Made by a program: the position numbers and the translations under genes. Below, piece after piece: positions 1-9,564 of a stretch of DNA of 64,000 nucleotides (positions are counted from its first letter, which is position 1; each line of letters begins with the position of its first letter). The DNA is from Aliiglaciecola sp. LCG003. Its GTDB lineage: Bacteria > Pseudomonadota > Gammaproteobacteria > Enterobacterales > Alteromonadaceae. Under the pieces are notes generated by a model. It ran no database searches, was not told where the DNA came from, and saw nothing but the letters and a program-made list of their open reading frames with translations. The stretch spans positions 3,968,001-4,032,000 of the forward strand of contig NZ_CP128185.1 in NCBI RefSeq assembly GCF_030316135.1, given 5' to 3'.

Positions 1-79
1 TAGTTACACCGAACTAGCCACTTATTGAACGTCAAGTTTAAGCTGTGATTAACGACCTATTCACCCCGCCCAAGTGCTG

Positions 80-2068
80 CTAATTCCGGGTGGCAGGGGG
101 TTCAATCACCACGCCACCTAACTTCATATTCACTAGGTCTTCAAACAGACCTGTTGACTGGCCTAATTGTTGGGCATAAATTTGGCGATATGCCAGTACT
201 GCTTTGACATAATTGCGAGTTTCTTTGTAGGGAATCGTCTCAATCCAAATGTCGACGGGCATACTTTGCTTCCGAGGCACCCAACTTTGTACTCGTCGCC
301 AACCAGCATTGTAAGACGCTGTCGCTAACACTGGGTTGTCATCCATTTTATCCATGAGGTAACGCAGATACTGAGTGCCATAGCCAGCATTACTGTCAGG
401 ATCAAATAACACTTGGTTACTCACTTTTTTCTTGGCCAAATATCGAGCGGTTCCTGGTAACAATTGCATTAAACCTTTAGCACCAGCGCTTGAATTCGCG
501 TCTGACATGAATGAGCTTTCGCGACGAGCAATGGCAAACGCCCATGCCGGGTCAATTTGATTAACTTGAGCATGATTTAACAACTGATCTTTATAGGCCA
601 TCGGAAACCGTCGTTTTATATCATCGAGGTATCCGGTGTTTGAAAAACCGGTAATTGCACGATCATGCCACTGCCAACTGTCAGCCAGTACTGCAGATAC
701 CAATTCTTGTTGAGGGCTCAGTTGAGATTGTAAGTACCACCACTCTCGACGAGCTTCTGTATAGCGCTGTAGTTGCAAAAATTCATGGGCGCGTTTAGCC
801 GCAGGCATGTTGGCCACTTGAGACAATGTCATGGGATCAAACTCCAACGGTTTGTCTACCATATTAGGAGTAAGTGCTAACTTCCCGCTGGCAAGAAAGC
901 CATAATAGTGACGATTTTTAGCTATCTGCTGATAATGCAAGTTGGCTTTGTTGGATTCATTGATTTGTTCGAACGCCCTCGCCTGCCAGTATTGAAAACT
1001 CAGATCTTGGGCTATTTGGCTAGGTAACAAATCAATCACTTCCAACGCATGTTGCCAATTGCCCGACTTAATTACATAGGCCAAATGCCAGCGAAATAAC
1101 TGTTCTTCTGCGTTTTCATGACTGGCTTTTTCTAACCACTCCGACGCTTTTGGATGTTCATTAATGGTTAATGCAATGGCAAATGTCTCCGCCATTTTCA
1201 GTTGACTAGTAGGTTGCACATTGTATTTGGCCAATACTTTCTGCCAACTTTTCAAGGCTAAATCATCATCACGCCAAATCAGGCGCGTTAAACCATATTG
1301 CAAAATGGCTAATTCTAATTCTTTATGAGTGCCAGGAAACTTCGATAAACGGCTGACATAACCGGGATTTCGACGCACACTGAGCCATAGATCAGCTAAG
1401 TACTGCTTATCTTCACTGAGCAACGTCTTAAGATACGGGATCAAGGTATGATTGCCACCGTCCGCCGCCAAGGCTAATCGCGCTAAGACATGCTTTTCAG
1501 TGCGCAAACCGGCTTGAGTCCAAGCTTTGAACACAGGATCACATTCATTAGGTTGAGATTCACCCACCACCCAAAGTTTTTCAGCTTGATTGTAGACGCT
1601 CTGGATGTCGTCTTTACGTAGCAATTTAAAAGACAGAAATTGACAAGTCAGCTCTACGTTAGCGGTAGGCTTGAAAAACTGAATAAATCGCTCTGCATCA
1701 TTATTTTTTGCTAATTGCTCTAGCCAAGTGCGCCTTAGCGGCCAATCTAGCGGGGTGCCTTCATAGAGGCGAAGAAATTCAGTTATCTTTTGTTGATTAC
1801 CATTATAAGGAAAAGCTCTAAGGGTCAATTGTTCGATATATGGCTCTAGCGGATAACCCCTTATTTGTTCCCGCAGCTTTTTATATTCAGTCGAGTTTGG
1901 CTTGGAAACCAACAATTCTAGCCTTTCGAACGCTTCTCGTTGTTGGGCCGATGGGGAACTGGGTTTATCACCCACTGTGGCCCATACCACTGTGCTGTGG
2001 TTAAGCAGAGAGCATAATATTAATAATTTAACTGACAATATCTTGGCTTTATTAAGAAACAACGGCAA
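80..2068 (-). CDS. slt: Soluble lytic murein transglycosylase (Slt70 type)
   Basis: Periplasmic enzyme that cleaves the MurNAc-GlcNAc bond of peptidoglycan to give 1,6-anhydromuropeptides. The 662-residue product has a Sec signal peptide (hydrophobic stretch about residues 10-30 ending VVWA), a long alpha-helical superhelical region (about 40-480) and a C-terminal goose-lysozyme-like SLT domain from about residue 495. The SLT domain shows ARRESSF with the catalytic Glu at 517, then GAKGLMQLLPGTA and ASYNAG (584-589). Length is close to the 645-residue E. coli Slt70. It is divergent from fadB with about 240 bp between them. In-frame methionine-rich N-terminus and signal peptide support the start used. 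Function is secure from the domain; the physiological role (wall recycling) is family knowledge. Confidence 0.93.
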   Translation of the reverse strand: MPLFLNKAKILSVKLLILCSLLNHSTVVWATVGDKPSSPSAQQREAFERLELLVSKPNSTEYKKLREQIRGYPLEPYIEQLTLRAFPYNGNQQKITEFLRLYEGTPLDWPLRRTWLEQLAKNNDAERFIQFFKPTANVELTCQFLSFKLLRKDDIQSVYNQAEKLWVVGESQPNECDPVFKAWTQAGLRTEKHVLARLALAADGGNHTLIPYLKTLLSEDKQYLADLWLSVRRNPGYVSRLSKFPGTHKELELAILQYGLTRLIWRDDDLALKSWQKVLAKYNVQPTSQLKMAETFAIALTINEHPKASEWLEKASHENAEEQLFRWHLAYVIKSGNWQHALEVIDLLPSQIAQDLSFQYWQARAFEQINESNKANLHYQQIAKNRHYYGFLASGKLALTPNMVDKPLEFDPMTLSQVANMPAAKRAHEFLQLQRYTEARREWWYLQSQLSPQQELVSAVLADSWQWHDRAITGFSNTGYLDDIKRRFPMAYKDQLLNHAQVNQIDPAWAFAIARRESSFMSDANSSAGAKGLMQLLPGTARYLAKKKVSNQVLFDPDSNAGYGTQYLRYLMDKMDDNPVLATASYNAGWRRVQSWVPRKQSMPVDIWIETIPYKETRNYVKAVLAYRQIYAQQLGQSTGLFEDLVNMKLGGVVIEPPATRN

Positions 2069-2138
2069 TCATCCTGACAAACGGGCCCTCTAGATTGAAG
2101 ATAGTCACACTATGATACAGGGTTAGACGGCGACTTAG

Positions 2139-2160
2139 TTGACAAGTTTCACTTGAAACT
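2139..2160 (+). promoter_or_regulatory. Candidate fadBA promoter -35 with overlapping 16-bp operator palindrome
   Basis: A perfect TTGACA hexamer (2139-2144) is followed at once by AGTTTCACTTGAAACT (2145-2160), with 7-bp inverted arms around CT. Position upstream of fadB, abutting a -35 box, suggests a repressor site. Fatty-acid regulators of the TetR type (PsrA) use GAAAC/GTTTC-type palindromes, so a fatty-acid-responsive repressor is a reasonable guess. No good -10 lies exactly 17 bp downstream, so the promoter itself is uncertain. Confidence 0.4.
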
Positions 2161-2256
2161 GACTTATCTACCCATATTTCTTGTTAAATTCTGTTGAAAT
2201 TAGGTTGCGCTTTCAAATCTGTTCAACAATATTTAAATCCCCTACAAATGTGTCTC

Positions 2257-2271
2257 GACTATATTATAGTC
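2257..2271. promoter_or_regulatory. 15-bp palindrome in the fadB leader
   Basis: GACTATA-T-TATAGTC is a perfect inverted repeat lying 36 bp before the fadB start. It could be a second operator or a small leader hairpin; it also contains TATATT, a possible -10. No assignment is possible from sequence alone. Confidence 0.3.
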
Positions 2272-2307
2272 TCACACACCATCCTTACTCAGTTGAAGGA
2301 GATAATA

Positions 2308-4467
2308 ATGATATTTGAAGGCAAAAGCCTTTGTGCAAAATTACTGGACAATGGTATAGCAGAATTAGTGTTTGATGCACAAGGTTCGGTGAATAAATTT
2401 GACCAGCAGACCGTTTCTGAACTTGAACAAGCAACTCAAAAACTTGCTGCTAACAGCAACGTTAAAGGTGTGGTAGTTCGCTCCGCGAAATCTACTTTTA
2501 TAGTAGGCGCTGACATTACCGAATTTACCGGTTTATTTGCATTAGCAGATGAAGAAGTCTTGGCTTGGGTTGCTAAAACGTCTCAGGTTTTTGATAAATT
2601 TGAAGATCTGCCATTTCCGACTATCGCTGCAATAAACGGTTTCGCATTAGGTGGCGGTTGTGAAATGACCCTAGCCTGTGATTTACGTGTTGCAGACACC
2701 AATGCCAGCATCGGCTTGCCAGAAGTTAAATTAGGTTTAATGCCAGGATTTGGCGGTACAGTAAGACTACCACGACTGATTGGTGCTGATAACGCATTAG
2801 AATGGATGACTACCGGACGTGATCGCAAAGCGGCCAAAGCCCTAGCTGAAGGTGCAATTGACAGCGTGGTAGCCCCAGAACATTTAGTCGACGCAGCCAT
2901 CGGCATGCTAACCGATGCTATTGCTGGCGATTTTGATTGGCAAGCTCGCCGGGCACAGAAAAAAGCGCCGCTAACCCTTAGCCCGAATGAAGCCACTATG
3001 AGTTTCTCCACAGCTAAGGCGATGGTCGCCGCGCAAGCTGGAAAACATTACCCTGCCCCGCATATCATGGTCGATACAGTAGCGAAAGCGGCTGGATTAG
3101 ATCGTGACGCTGCCCTTGCACTTGAGAATCAAGGTTTTACCAAACTAGCCAAATCTGATGCTGCTAAAGCCCAAGTTGGAATATTCTTAGCCGATCAAAT
3201 TGTTAAGAGTAAAGGTAAAAAACAGGCTAAAGCTGCAACCAAGCAAATTAAGCAAACTGCAGTGTTAGGCGCGGGTATCATGGGTGGTGGCATCGCATAC
3301 CAGTCTGCCGTTAAAGGCACCCCCGTTATCATGAAAGATATCGCCCAACCTGCATTGGACTTAGGCCTAAATGAGGCTGCGAAAATCCTTGGTAAAGGTA
3401 TGCAACGTGGCAAGGTAGATGCCGCCAAGATGGCTGCTACTCTTAACAATATTGTGCCTACGCTAGAATATTCTGCCATCAAAGATGCTGACTTAGTCAT
3501 CGAAGCGGTTGTGGAAAACCCTAAGGTTAAAGCAATTGTATTGAAAGAGACTGAGCAATATGTGGCAGAAGACGCCATTATTTGTTCCAACACCTCAACT
3601 ATCTCTATTAACCAGTTAGCAAAAAGTTTGGATAAACCCGAACGCTTCTGCGGCATGCATTTCTTCAACCCTGTGCATAAGATGCCTTTGGTTGAAATCA
3701 TTCGTGGTGAAAACACCTCAGAAGAAACTATTTCTGCAGTTGTTGCTGCGACTTTGAAAATGGGTAAAACCCCTATCGTAGTAAACGACTGCCCAGGCTT
3801 CTTAGTTAACCGTGTGCTCTTTCCTTACTTCGCTGGATTCAGCAAGCTAATCCTTGATGGTGCCGATTTTGTAGCCGTTGACAAGGTTATGGAGAAAATT
3901 TTCGGCTGGCCGATGGGACCCGCATTCTTACTCGATGTAGTGGGAATGGATACAGCTGATCACGCATCTAGCGTGATGGCCGATGGTATTCCTGAGCGCA
4001 TGCAAAAGATTGATAATGATCCGGTAACTTGCTTATATCGTGCAGATCGTCTTGGTCAGAAAAATGGCAAAGGTTTCTATAACTTTGGCGTCGACAAACG
4101 CGGACGTCCCAGCAAAACTCCTGCGCCAGAAGCTTACGAATTATTTGCACCGCACTGTGCCGATAAACGTGACTTCGATGCCGAAGAAATTATTGCGCGA
4201 GTGATGGTACCTATGGCGAACGAAGCCATCCGTTGTTTAGAAGAGGGCATTGTTGCTAGTGCTGCAGAAGCCGATATGGCATTGCTTTATGGTCTTGGGT
4301 TCCCTCCCTTTAGAGGCGGTATATTCCGTTATATCGAGACAATGGGTTTGAGCAATTTCGTCGCATTAGCTGACAAATATGCTGATTTGGGTCCGATTTA
4401 TCAGATTTCTGATGGCGTGCGCGAGATGGCCGCTTCAGGTAAATCTTATTTTTCACAATCCGCTTAA
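2308..4467 (+). CDS. fadB: Fatty acid oxidation complex alpha subunit FadB
   Basis: Multifunctional beta-oxidation subunit: enoyl-CoA hydratase/isomerase plus L-3-hydroxyacyl-CoA dehydrogenase, cytoplasmic, forming an alpha2beta2 complex with FadA. The 719-residue protein begins at ATG 2308, preceded by a strong GAAGGAGA Shine-Dalgarno; the longer reading upstream has no ribosome site and is not conserved with E. coli FadB. The hydratase domain carries the catalytic glutamates at 119 (GGGCEM) and 139 (GLPEVKLG), the same numbers as in E. coli. The Rossmann motif GAGIMG is at 321-326 and the dehydrogenase His at 451 (GMHFFNPVH). fadA follows after 21 bp in the same operon. Probable regulation by the palindromes upstream is inference. 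Confidence 0.97.
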   Translation: MIFEGKSLCAKLLDNGIAELVFDAQGSVNKFDQQTVSELEQATQKLAANSNVKGVVVRSAKSTFIVGADITEFTGLFALADEEVLAWVAKTSQVFDKFEDLPFPTIAAINGFALGGGCEMTLACDLRVADTNASIGLPEVKLGLMPGFGGTVRLPRLIGADNALEWMTTGRDRKAAKALAEGAIDSVVAPEHLVDAAIGMLTDAIAGDFDWQARRAQKKAPLTLSPNEATMSFSTAKAMVAAQAGKHYPAPHIMVDTVAKAAGLDRDAALALENQGFTKLAKSDAAKAQVGIFLADQIVKSKGKKQAKAATKQIKQTAVLGAGIMGGGIAYQSAVKGTPVIMKDIAQPALDLGLNEAAKILGKGMQRGKVDAAKMAATLNNIVPTLEYSAIKDADLVIEAVVENPKVKAIVLKETEQYVAEDAIICSNTSTISINQLAKSLDKPERFCGMHFFNPVHKMPLVEIIRGENTSEETISAVVAATLKMGKTPIVVNDCPGFLVNRVLFPYFAGFSKLILDGADFVAVDKVMEKIFGWPMGPAFLLDVVGMDTADHASSVMADGIPERMQKIDNDPVTCLYRADRLGQKNGKGFYNFGVDKRGRPSKTPAPEAYELFAPHCADKRDFDAEEIIARVMVPMANEAIRCLEEGIVASAAEADMALLYGLGFPPFRGGIFRYIETMGLSNFVALADKYADLGPIYQISDGVREMAASGKSYFSQSA

Positions 4468-5652
<1,185 letters not shown>

Positions 5653-5671
5653 TGCCAAATTTGTAACTAAA

Positions 5672-5697
5672 AAGCCCAGCTATCGCTGGGCTTTTTT
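5672..5697 (+). terminator. Rho-independent terminator of fadBA
   Basis: AAGCCCAGC / GCTGGGCTT form a perfect 9-bp stem with a TATC tetraloop, and the stem runs into a six-T tract, 19 bp after the fadA stop codon. Confidence 0.92.
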
Positions 5698-5767
5698 ATG
5701 CTCAAGAACACCTATCAACGCTTCACCCCACTACCACTTTGTGGCTTACAAAGAGCATAAAAGTCGA

Positions 5768-5865
5768 CATAAAGTAAAGCTTCAGATCCTTTTTGTAAGA
5801 TACACTTGACATGAAACAAAAAGACACCTAACCTTTCCATAAAGTAAATATAACTTTACTTTATG
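5768..5865 (+). promoter_or_regulatory. Candidate promoter with three copies of an 11-bp operator half-site
   Basis: CATAAAGTAAA occurs at 5768-5778 and again at 5838-5848; the latter is mirrored perfectly by TTTACTTTATG at 5855-5865 with a 6-bp spacer. A TTGACA hexamer lies between them (5806-5811), with a weak -10 (TAACCT) at 5829-5834. The perfect inverted repeat would sit just after the transcription start and the single site just upstream of the -35 region. The arrangement suits autorepression by the small XRE protein encoded in the same operon; that link is inference. Confidence 0.6.
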
Positions 5866-5882
5866 ACAAAGGATGAAGACTT

Positions 5883-6305
5883 ATGACAGATGAAAATATA
5901 AAATCAGAAAATTTGTGTGAACGCACTAGACGAACTTCAAAAAGTTTAATGATTTGGACATTTGGCTGGCTTATAAGCTTAGCGGTGGTGGCCTTTGGTC
6001 CCAAATTTTGGTGGGACTTCAACACCAACATCACCCTTATCATGACAATTGTAAACATTGGTTTTGGTGCAAAAATGATAATCGCCAATAAAAACCACCT
6101 GCAAGTGATGGATGAATTGCAACGTCGTATCCAATTGGAAGCAATGGCATTATCTTTAGGGGTAAGCATGGTCTTTGGTGCCATCTACGGTTTAATGGAC
6201 CATATCAGACTGATCTCTTCAGAAACTGAACCCTCAAACTTGTTGTTTGTGATGGGTATATCATACGGTATCGGTATTGCTTTGGGTCATCGGAGGTACA
6301 TGTGA
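5883..6305 (+). CDS. Four-helix membrane protein paired with an XRE regulator
   Basis: Unrecognised 140-residue protein with about four hydrophobic segments (approximately 22-44, 48-67, 86-106 and 117-136) and a charged N-terminus. An AAAGGA ribosome site lies 9 bp before the ATG. The next gene, a small XRE-type regulator, starts inside its stop codon region (GTG at 6302 overlaps the final ATG-TGA), so the two are translationally coupled. Small integral membrane proteins coupled to a 60-70-residue Cro/CI-like protein are a recurring bacterial arrangement, but I cannot give a function. It could sense a membrane signal or simply be co-regulated. Confidence 0.75.
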   Translation: MTDENIKSENLCERTRRTSKSLMIWTFGWLISLAVVAFGPKFWWDFNTNITLIMTIVNIGFGAKMIIANKNHLQVMDELQRRIQLEAMALSLGVSMVFGAIYGLMDHIRLISSETEPSNLLFVMGISYGIGIALGHRRYM

Positions 6306-6496
6306 AGAATCGTTTAAAAGTACTTCGGGCAGAACGAGATTGGACACAAGCTGATCTAGCTGAAGCATTGGATGTCTCTCGACAGACGGTGAATGCCATT
6401 GAGAAAGGTAAGTTTGACCCTAGCTTACCCTTGGCATTCAAAGCAGCGAAGCTGTTTAAAATGTCGATCGAAGATATATTTGATGACGAGGCTTAG
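6302..6496 (+). CDS. Small XRE-family (Cro/CI-like) transcriptional regulator
   Basis: A 64-residue stand-alone helix-turn-helix protein. The sequence has the classic pattern LRAERDWTQADLAEAL followed by the recognition helix VSRQTVNAIEKGK (about residues 9-39), and ends DIFDDEA as in the YozG/ImmR-like mini-regulators. The start is GTG at 6302, with CGGAGG (6291-6296) ideally spaced before it, overlapping the end of the upstream membrane-protein gene. It probably represses its own operon through the CATAAAGTAAA sites upstream of 5883. No metabolic target is evident. Confidence 0.88.
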   Translation: MKNRLKVLRAERDWTQADLAEALDVSRQTVNAIEKGKFDPSLPLAFKAAKLFKMSIEDIFDDEA

Positions 6497-6546
6497 ACTG
6501 AATAGGCGTCTCGAACGGGATTAACCAAGTCTCGTCAATCAGCAAA

Positions 6547-6577
6547 AGAGGTCAGATTAATTTGACCTTCTTTTTAT
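6547..6577 (+). terminator. Probable terminator after the XRE gene
   Basis: AGGTCA (6549-6554) pairs with TGACCT (6563-6568) across an 8-base loop and is followed by a T-rich run (TCTTTTTATT). It lies about 50 bp after the XRE stop codon. Confidence 0.65.
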
Positions 6578-6671
6578 TCTATTTAAGTAGAATAAATGTC
6601 CATATTTTTAACACCTAATATATTCCCCTCACAAATATCTTAGTTTACCCATTAAAATCAACAGTTTAATT

Positions 6672-6687
6672 TTGGCTTCAATTTCGC
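6672..6687 (+). promoter_or_regulatory. Candidate sigma-54 (-24/-12) promoter for the PEP-CTERM gene
   Basis: TTGGC at 6672-6676 and CGC at 6685-6687 give the GG-N10-GC spacing required by sigma-54 (GG at 6674-6675, GC at 6686-6687). The start would fall near 6699, about 28 bp before the ATG at 6727, which has its own GGAG ribosome site. PEP-CTERM genes are reported to be under RpoN/PrsR-type control in some bacteria, which fits. The match to the full consensus is only partial. Confidence 0.4.
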
Positions 6688-6726
6688 TTTATCGAATGAA
6701 AAATAGAACATTTAATGGAGTAAAAT

Positions 6727-7479
6727 ATGCGACAGAAAAAGTTAGCCGTTATTCTCAGTACTGTATTTTTGGGACTAAGTTTAAACACACACGCGGGCGT
6801 AATCCCAAACTAGTATAGCGACTTTGGTGCAGAACTAGCCGATCTAACCGATGAAGATGATGATAATCAAGAAGTTGCCTTAAGCCCATCAATGAGTGTG
6901 TACGGTACCTTATATAACAGTGTTTCGGTCAATACAAATGGCTCTTTAAATTTCACTTACAGCAACGATGAGTATGATGTTGAAGACGATTTTGAGGATG
7001 ATTATGGTGTATCCATTGCTGCATTTTGGAGTGACTTGGACCTAGAAGAAAATTATGATGCTCGCATTTATCAAAACTCGGGAGTCTTTGGTGGTCAAGA
7101 TGCCTATATTTTTACTTGGTTCGAAGTTCCAGATTATGAAGACAATGACTTGTTAAACACCTTTCAAGCTATTATTACTGCAAATGGTGATATCCAACTT
7201 AATTTCTTATCAATAGATGGTGTAGATCCTGATGAAGATCCAGATAAAGGTGTTGTAGGAATTTCTGATGGATCAGGTAGTAATTTTGATTATCAAACAA
7301 TGGATATATGGGATTTTCCGCGTAGTGAGTTTTCAATTGGCTATACATGGGACGGCAACGACTACACGCGTAGCGAGTGGTCTTGGAGTGACAGAGTAGC
7401 AGTGTCTGAACCATCTACACTTATGGTATTAAGTTTAGGCTTGCTTGGCTTTGTAAGAATAAAAAGAAACAAAAAATAA
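6727..7479 (+). pseudogene. PEP-CTERM sorted nidogen-like surface protein, interrupted by an in-frame amber codon
   Basis: One reading frame of 251 codons starts at ATG 6727 (GGAG at 6717-6720). It encodes a signal peptide (KKLAVILSTVFLGLSLNTHAG), then a TAG at 6811-6813 (codon 29), then continues open to 7479. The downstream part has a nidogen-ectodomain-like pattern (SVNTNGSLNF, then AAFWSDLDLEENYDARIY) rich in Asp and Glu, and ends with SEPSTLMVLSLGLLGFVRIKRNKK. That tail is a PEP-CTERM sorting signal (here EPS) with a membrane helix and basic end. The product would be exported, processed by an exosortase and released to the surface or matrix. The codon before TAT may once have been CAG. 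A sequencing error, a recent nonsense mutation or readthrough are all possible. Internal start at 6892 would lack the signal peptide. Confidence 0.8.
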
Positions 7480-7527
7480 ATTTTTAGGGGCCATGACAGG
7501 CAGGCATAGCTCCATTTCTTCATCTAC

Positions 7528-7552
7528 AAGCCTCCAAATGCGGAGGCTTTTA
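7528..7552 (+). terminator. Rho-independent terminator of the PEP-CTERM gene
   Basis: AAGCCTCC (7528-7535) pairs with GGAGGCTT (7542-7549) across a 6-base loop and leads into TTTTATTT, about 50 bp after the stop codon. Confidence 0.8.
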
Positions 7553-7587
7553 TTTAGACATCAATTAAGTAGTCTGCTACTGCAGTT

Positions 7588-8106
7588 TTAATCAGTTGAT
7601 AAATCGCTCAGGTTCATCACTATCCAACCATTAATGAAGATATTAGTCGGCCTGGCGATATCGTAAATTATTCCTTCATCAGCCCAATTAAATATAGTTT
7701 GGCGACTCACCACTAGATCGTCTGGTCTAAAAAATATACGCTTTAATGCCATATCATATTTGACATGCTCAGTGGCTGAGACTTGGGTAGAATGACCAAT
7801 ATTGCCAAGTTTGAAAGTAATTAAGTCACCATCAATAGAAGATACTTTTAGCGGAATATAACGAAATCTGACGTCTGAAGCAGGCTCAATCAAATGATAG
7901 TCTACAAAGTAGAAGTCATTGATTTTCGGCTCATTGATAAGTTGCATTCGATTTTGATGCTGATACTCACCATAGGCAAAATAAAGCAGCAGTAGTAGCA
8001 TAACGAGAATGAGGTCAGACCAAATTTGAATCACCTGCCAGGCAGAGCGAAGCATATTCGTTACCCTTACCATATTGATGTCTGAAGTTAAGAGCGTGTT
8101 AGTCAT
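7588..8106 (-). CDS. Hypothetical single-pass membrane protein
   Basis: A 172-residue protein I do not recognise. It has one strong transmembrane helix at about residues 30-47 (DLILVMLLLLLYFAYG). The following domain of about 120 residues is probably periplasmic and contains several beta-strand-like stretches (FRYIPLKVSSIDGDLITFKLG). A later start at Met12 (MVRVTNML) is possible because no clear ribosome site precedes the first ATG. It stands alone, convergent with the PEP-CTERM gene. Confidence 0.7.
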   Translation of the reverse strand: MTNTLLTSDINMVRVTNMLRSAWQVIQIWSDLILVMLLLLLYFAYGEYQHQNRMQLINEPKINDFYFVDYHLIEPASDVRFRYIPLKVSSIDGDLITFKLGNIGHSTQVSATEHVKYDMALKRIFFRPDDLVVSRQTIFNWADEGIIYDIARPTNIFINGWIVMNLSDLSTD

Positions 8107-8253
8107 AAAGGCTCGCCTATAAGCTGTTTATGCTAGATCAATTCCTGTGAGAATACCGCTGAAGCCTAGTCCTTTAAATCGATAGATTTAATATAGCATT
8201 CAAAATTAAAGACGTACAAAAATAGCTATATTTATTTCGCCCTGCCACTGCGA

Positions 8254-9069
8254 TCATGGCCTTAATTTACTAGGTTTGTTAAATAACAACTTTATCGCAG
8301 AAGCAAGGTTTGGTTGCTGTTTTAGATTCTTGAACAATATGCGCCAAGGGGTAAATACCACATCAAGAAAAGATAGTTCGTAGTGACGCTCAACTACACC
8401 ATAGCGCGGGGCTTCCCCATCGAATTGGGCAAAAGTGCCAAATAGTTTATCCCAAATGATCAACACCCCAGCATAGTTTTTATCAATATATTGTGGATTA
8501 CTGGCGTGATGAAGGCAGTGGTGCCTAGGCGTATTCAAAACCTTTCCAAGCAGTTTGAATTCTGGACCCAGTTCGGTATGCACAAAAAATTGAAAGGCTA
8601 AATTTATTGCCACAGTGGCAAATACTAACTCAGGCGGGAAACCTAAAATGACTAAGGGTAACCAAAACACCCACATGCCAACGATTGGATAAAAAAGACT
8701 TTGTCTAAGCGCAGTAGAAAAATTCATATTCATAGAGCTGTGATGAACAATGTGCGCTGCCCACAGCCAGTTGCACTGATGACTAGCCCTATGAAACCAG
8801 TAATATAAAAAGTCTTGCAAGATAAACGCGCAGAACACCATAAAAGCAGTTAACTCAAAGGTAAATAGCGCAAAGGATGTATGCACCCACAAAAACAGTG
8901 GCATAAGTGCCAGCATCGCGATGATATCGGTCGCTTGGTGAGATAAGGCTAAGCCAAGGTTTAAGCTAAACTCTTTTATTGAATAACTTGCTCTTTTCTT
9001 AAGCAATTCTACCGCTATTGCAATAAGAAATAACGGGCTCAACAATAACAATATATATTCAACGCTCAC
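8254..9069 (-). CDS. Sterol desaturase / fatty acid hydroxylase superfamily protein
   Basis: Integral membrane non-haem di-iron oxygenase of 271 residues with four to five transmembrane segments. The iron-binding histidine clusters of the superfamily are visible: HRASH, then HIVHHSS, and HHCLHHA (about residues 93-97, 106-110 and 183-188). Substrate unknown; the family hydroxylates or desaturates sterols, carotenoids and lipids. The start is GTG at 9069, overlapping the end of the upstream SRPBCC gene by 11 bp, so the two are co-transcribed. The divergent AraC gene may control the pair. Bacterial members are diverse, so a lipid-modifying function is inference. Confidence 0.85.
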   Translation of the reverse strand: MSVEYILLLLSPLFLIAIAVELLKKRASYSIKEFSLNLGLALSHQATDIIAMLALMPLFLWVHTSFALFTFELTAFMVFCAFILQDFLYYWFHRASHQCNWLWAAHIVHHSSMNMNFSTALRQSLFYPIVGMWVFWLPLVILGFPPELVFATVAINLAFQFFVHTELGPEFKLLGKVLNTPRHHCLHHASNPQYIDKNYAGVLIIWDKLFGTFAQFDGEAPRYGVVERHYELSFLDVVFTPWRILFKNLKQQPNLASAIKLLFNKPSKLRP

Positions 9070-9466
9070 TTAGGGATTCCTTCAGTCGTTTTGCAGCCAG
9101 TTTAAAATCGTAATTCATCACAACCTTTAGTAAACATGTAGGCACCCACGAATTACTTTGACCATGGATCTGATAATGTAAATAGGGTCCATCACTACTT
9201 TCAATATATACAATCTGCCCTTGATGATTTTTTACCGGGCCATTGCCTTCTATTTGATAAACAATTTCGGTATCACTTAGATGAGTAATTCTTTCGATAA
9301 ACTGATGGCCCCGCATGTTGACCGAACGTCGCCGGTCCCCGCCGCTTTTTTCTAGTTCAATAATCTCTGCAGCGAAGATCTTACTTAATAGTGTACAGTC
9401 AGTGAGCCGTTGCATATTGAATTTCGTATGCTGAGGAAGTTGGATTGTTATATCTAATAAAGGCAT
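9059..9466 (-). CDS. SRPBCC/START-like small protein
   Basis: A 135-residue protein resembling the polyketide cyclase/SRPBCC fold: an N-terminal strand and helix (TIQLPQHTKFNMQRLTDC), alternating strands in the middle (RRSVNMRGHQFIERITHL) and a long C-terminal helix (FKLAAKRLKESL). Such proteins bind hydrophobic ligands. It overlaps the sterol-desaturase-family gene by 11 bp, suggesting the two act on the same lipid-like substrate. It lies about 98 bp from the divergent AraC regulator. Family assignment is by pattern and moderately certain. Confidence 0.6.
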   Translation of the reverse strand: MPLLDITIQLPQHTKFNMQRLTDCTLLSKIFAAEIIELEKSGGDRRRSVNMRGHQFIERITHLSDTEIVYQIEGNGPVKNHQGQIVYIESSDGPYLHYQIHGQSNSWVPTCLLKVVMNYDFKLAAKRLKESLSER

Positions 9467-9564
9467 GTGGGTAAGTTATGACAATGAAAAGTGATTCTAG
9501 CTTAACCTTTCTTATCGGGGCATACTTGGCTGAATATGTCATTTTTTTGTCTTAGGGCGCCATC

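Noticed and set aside
2583-3011. Long minus-strand open frames opposite fadB (also 3195-3716 and 5007-5447)
   Set aside because: They are antisense shadows of fadB and fadA, which have complete catalytic residues in the plus strand.
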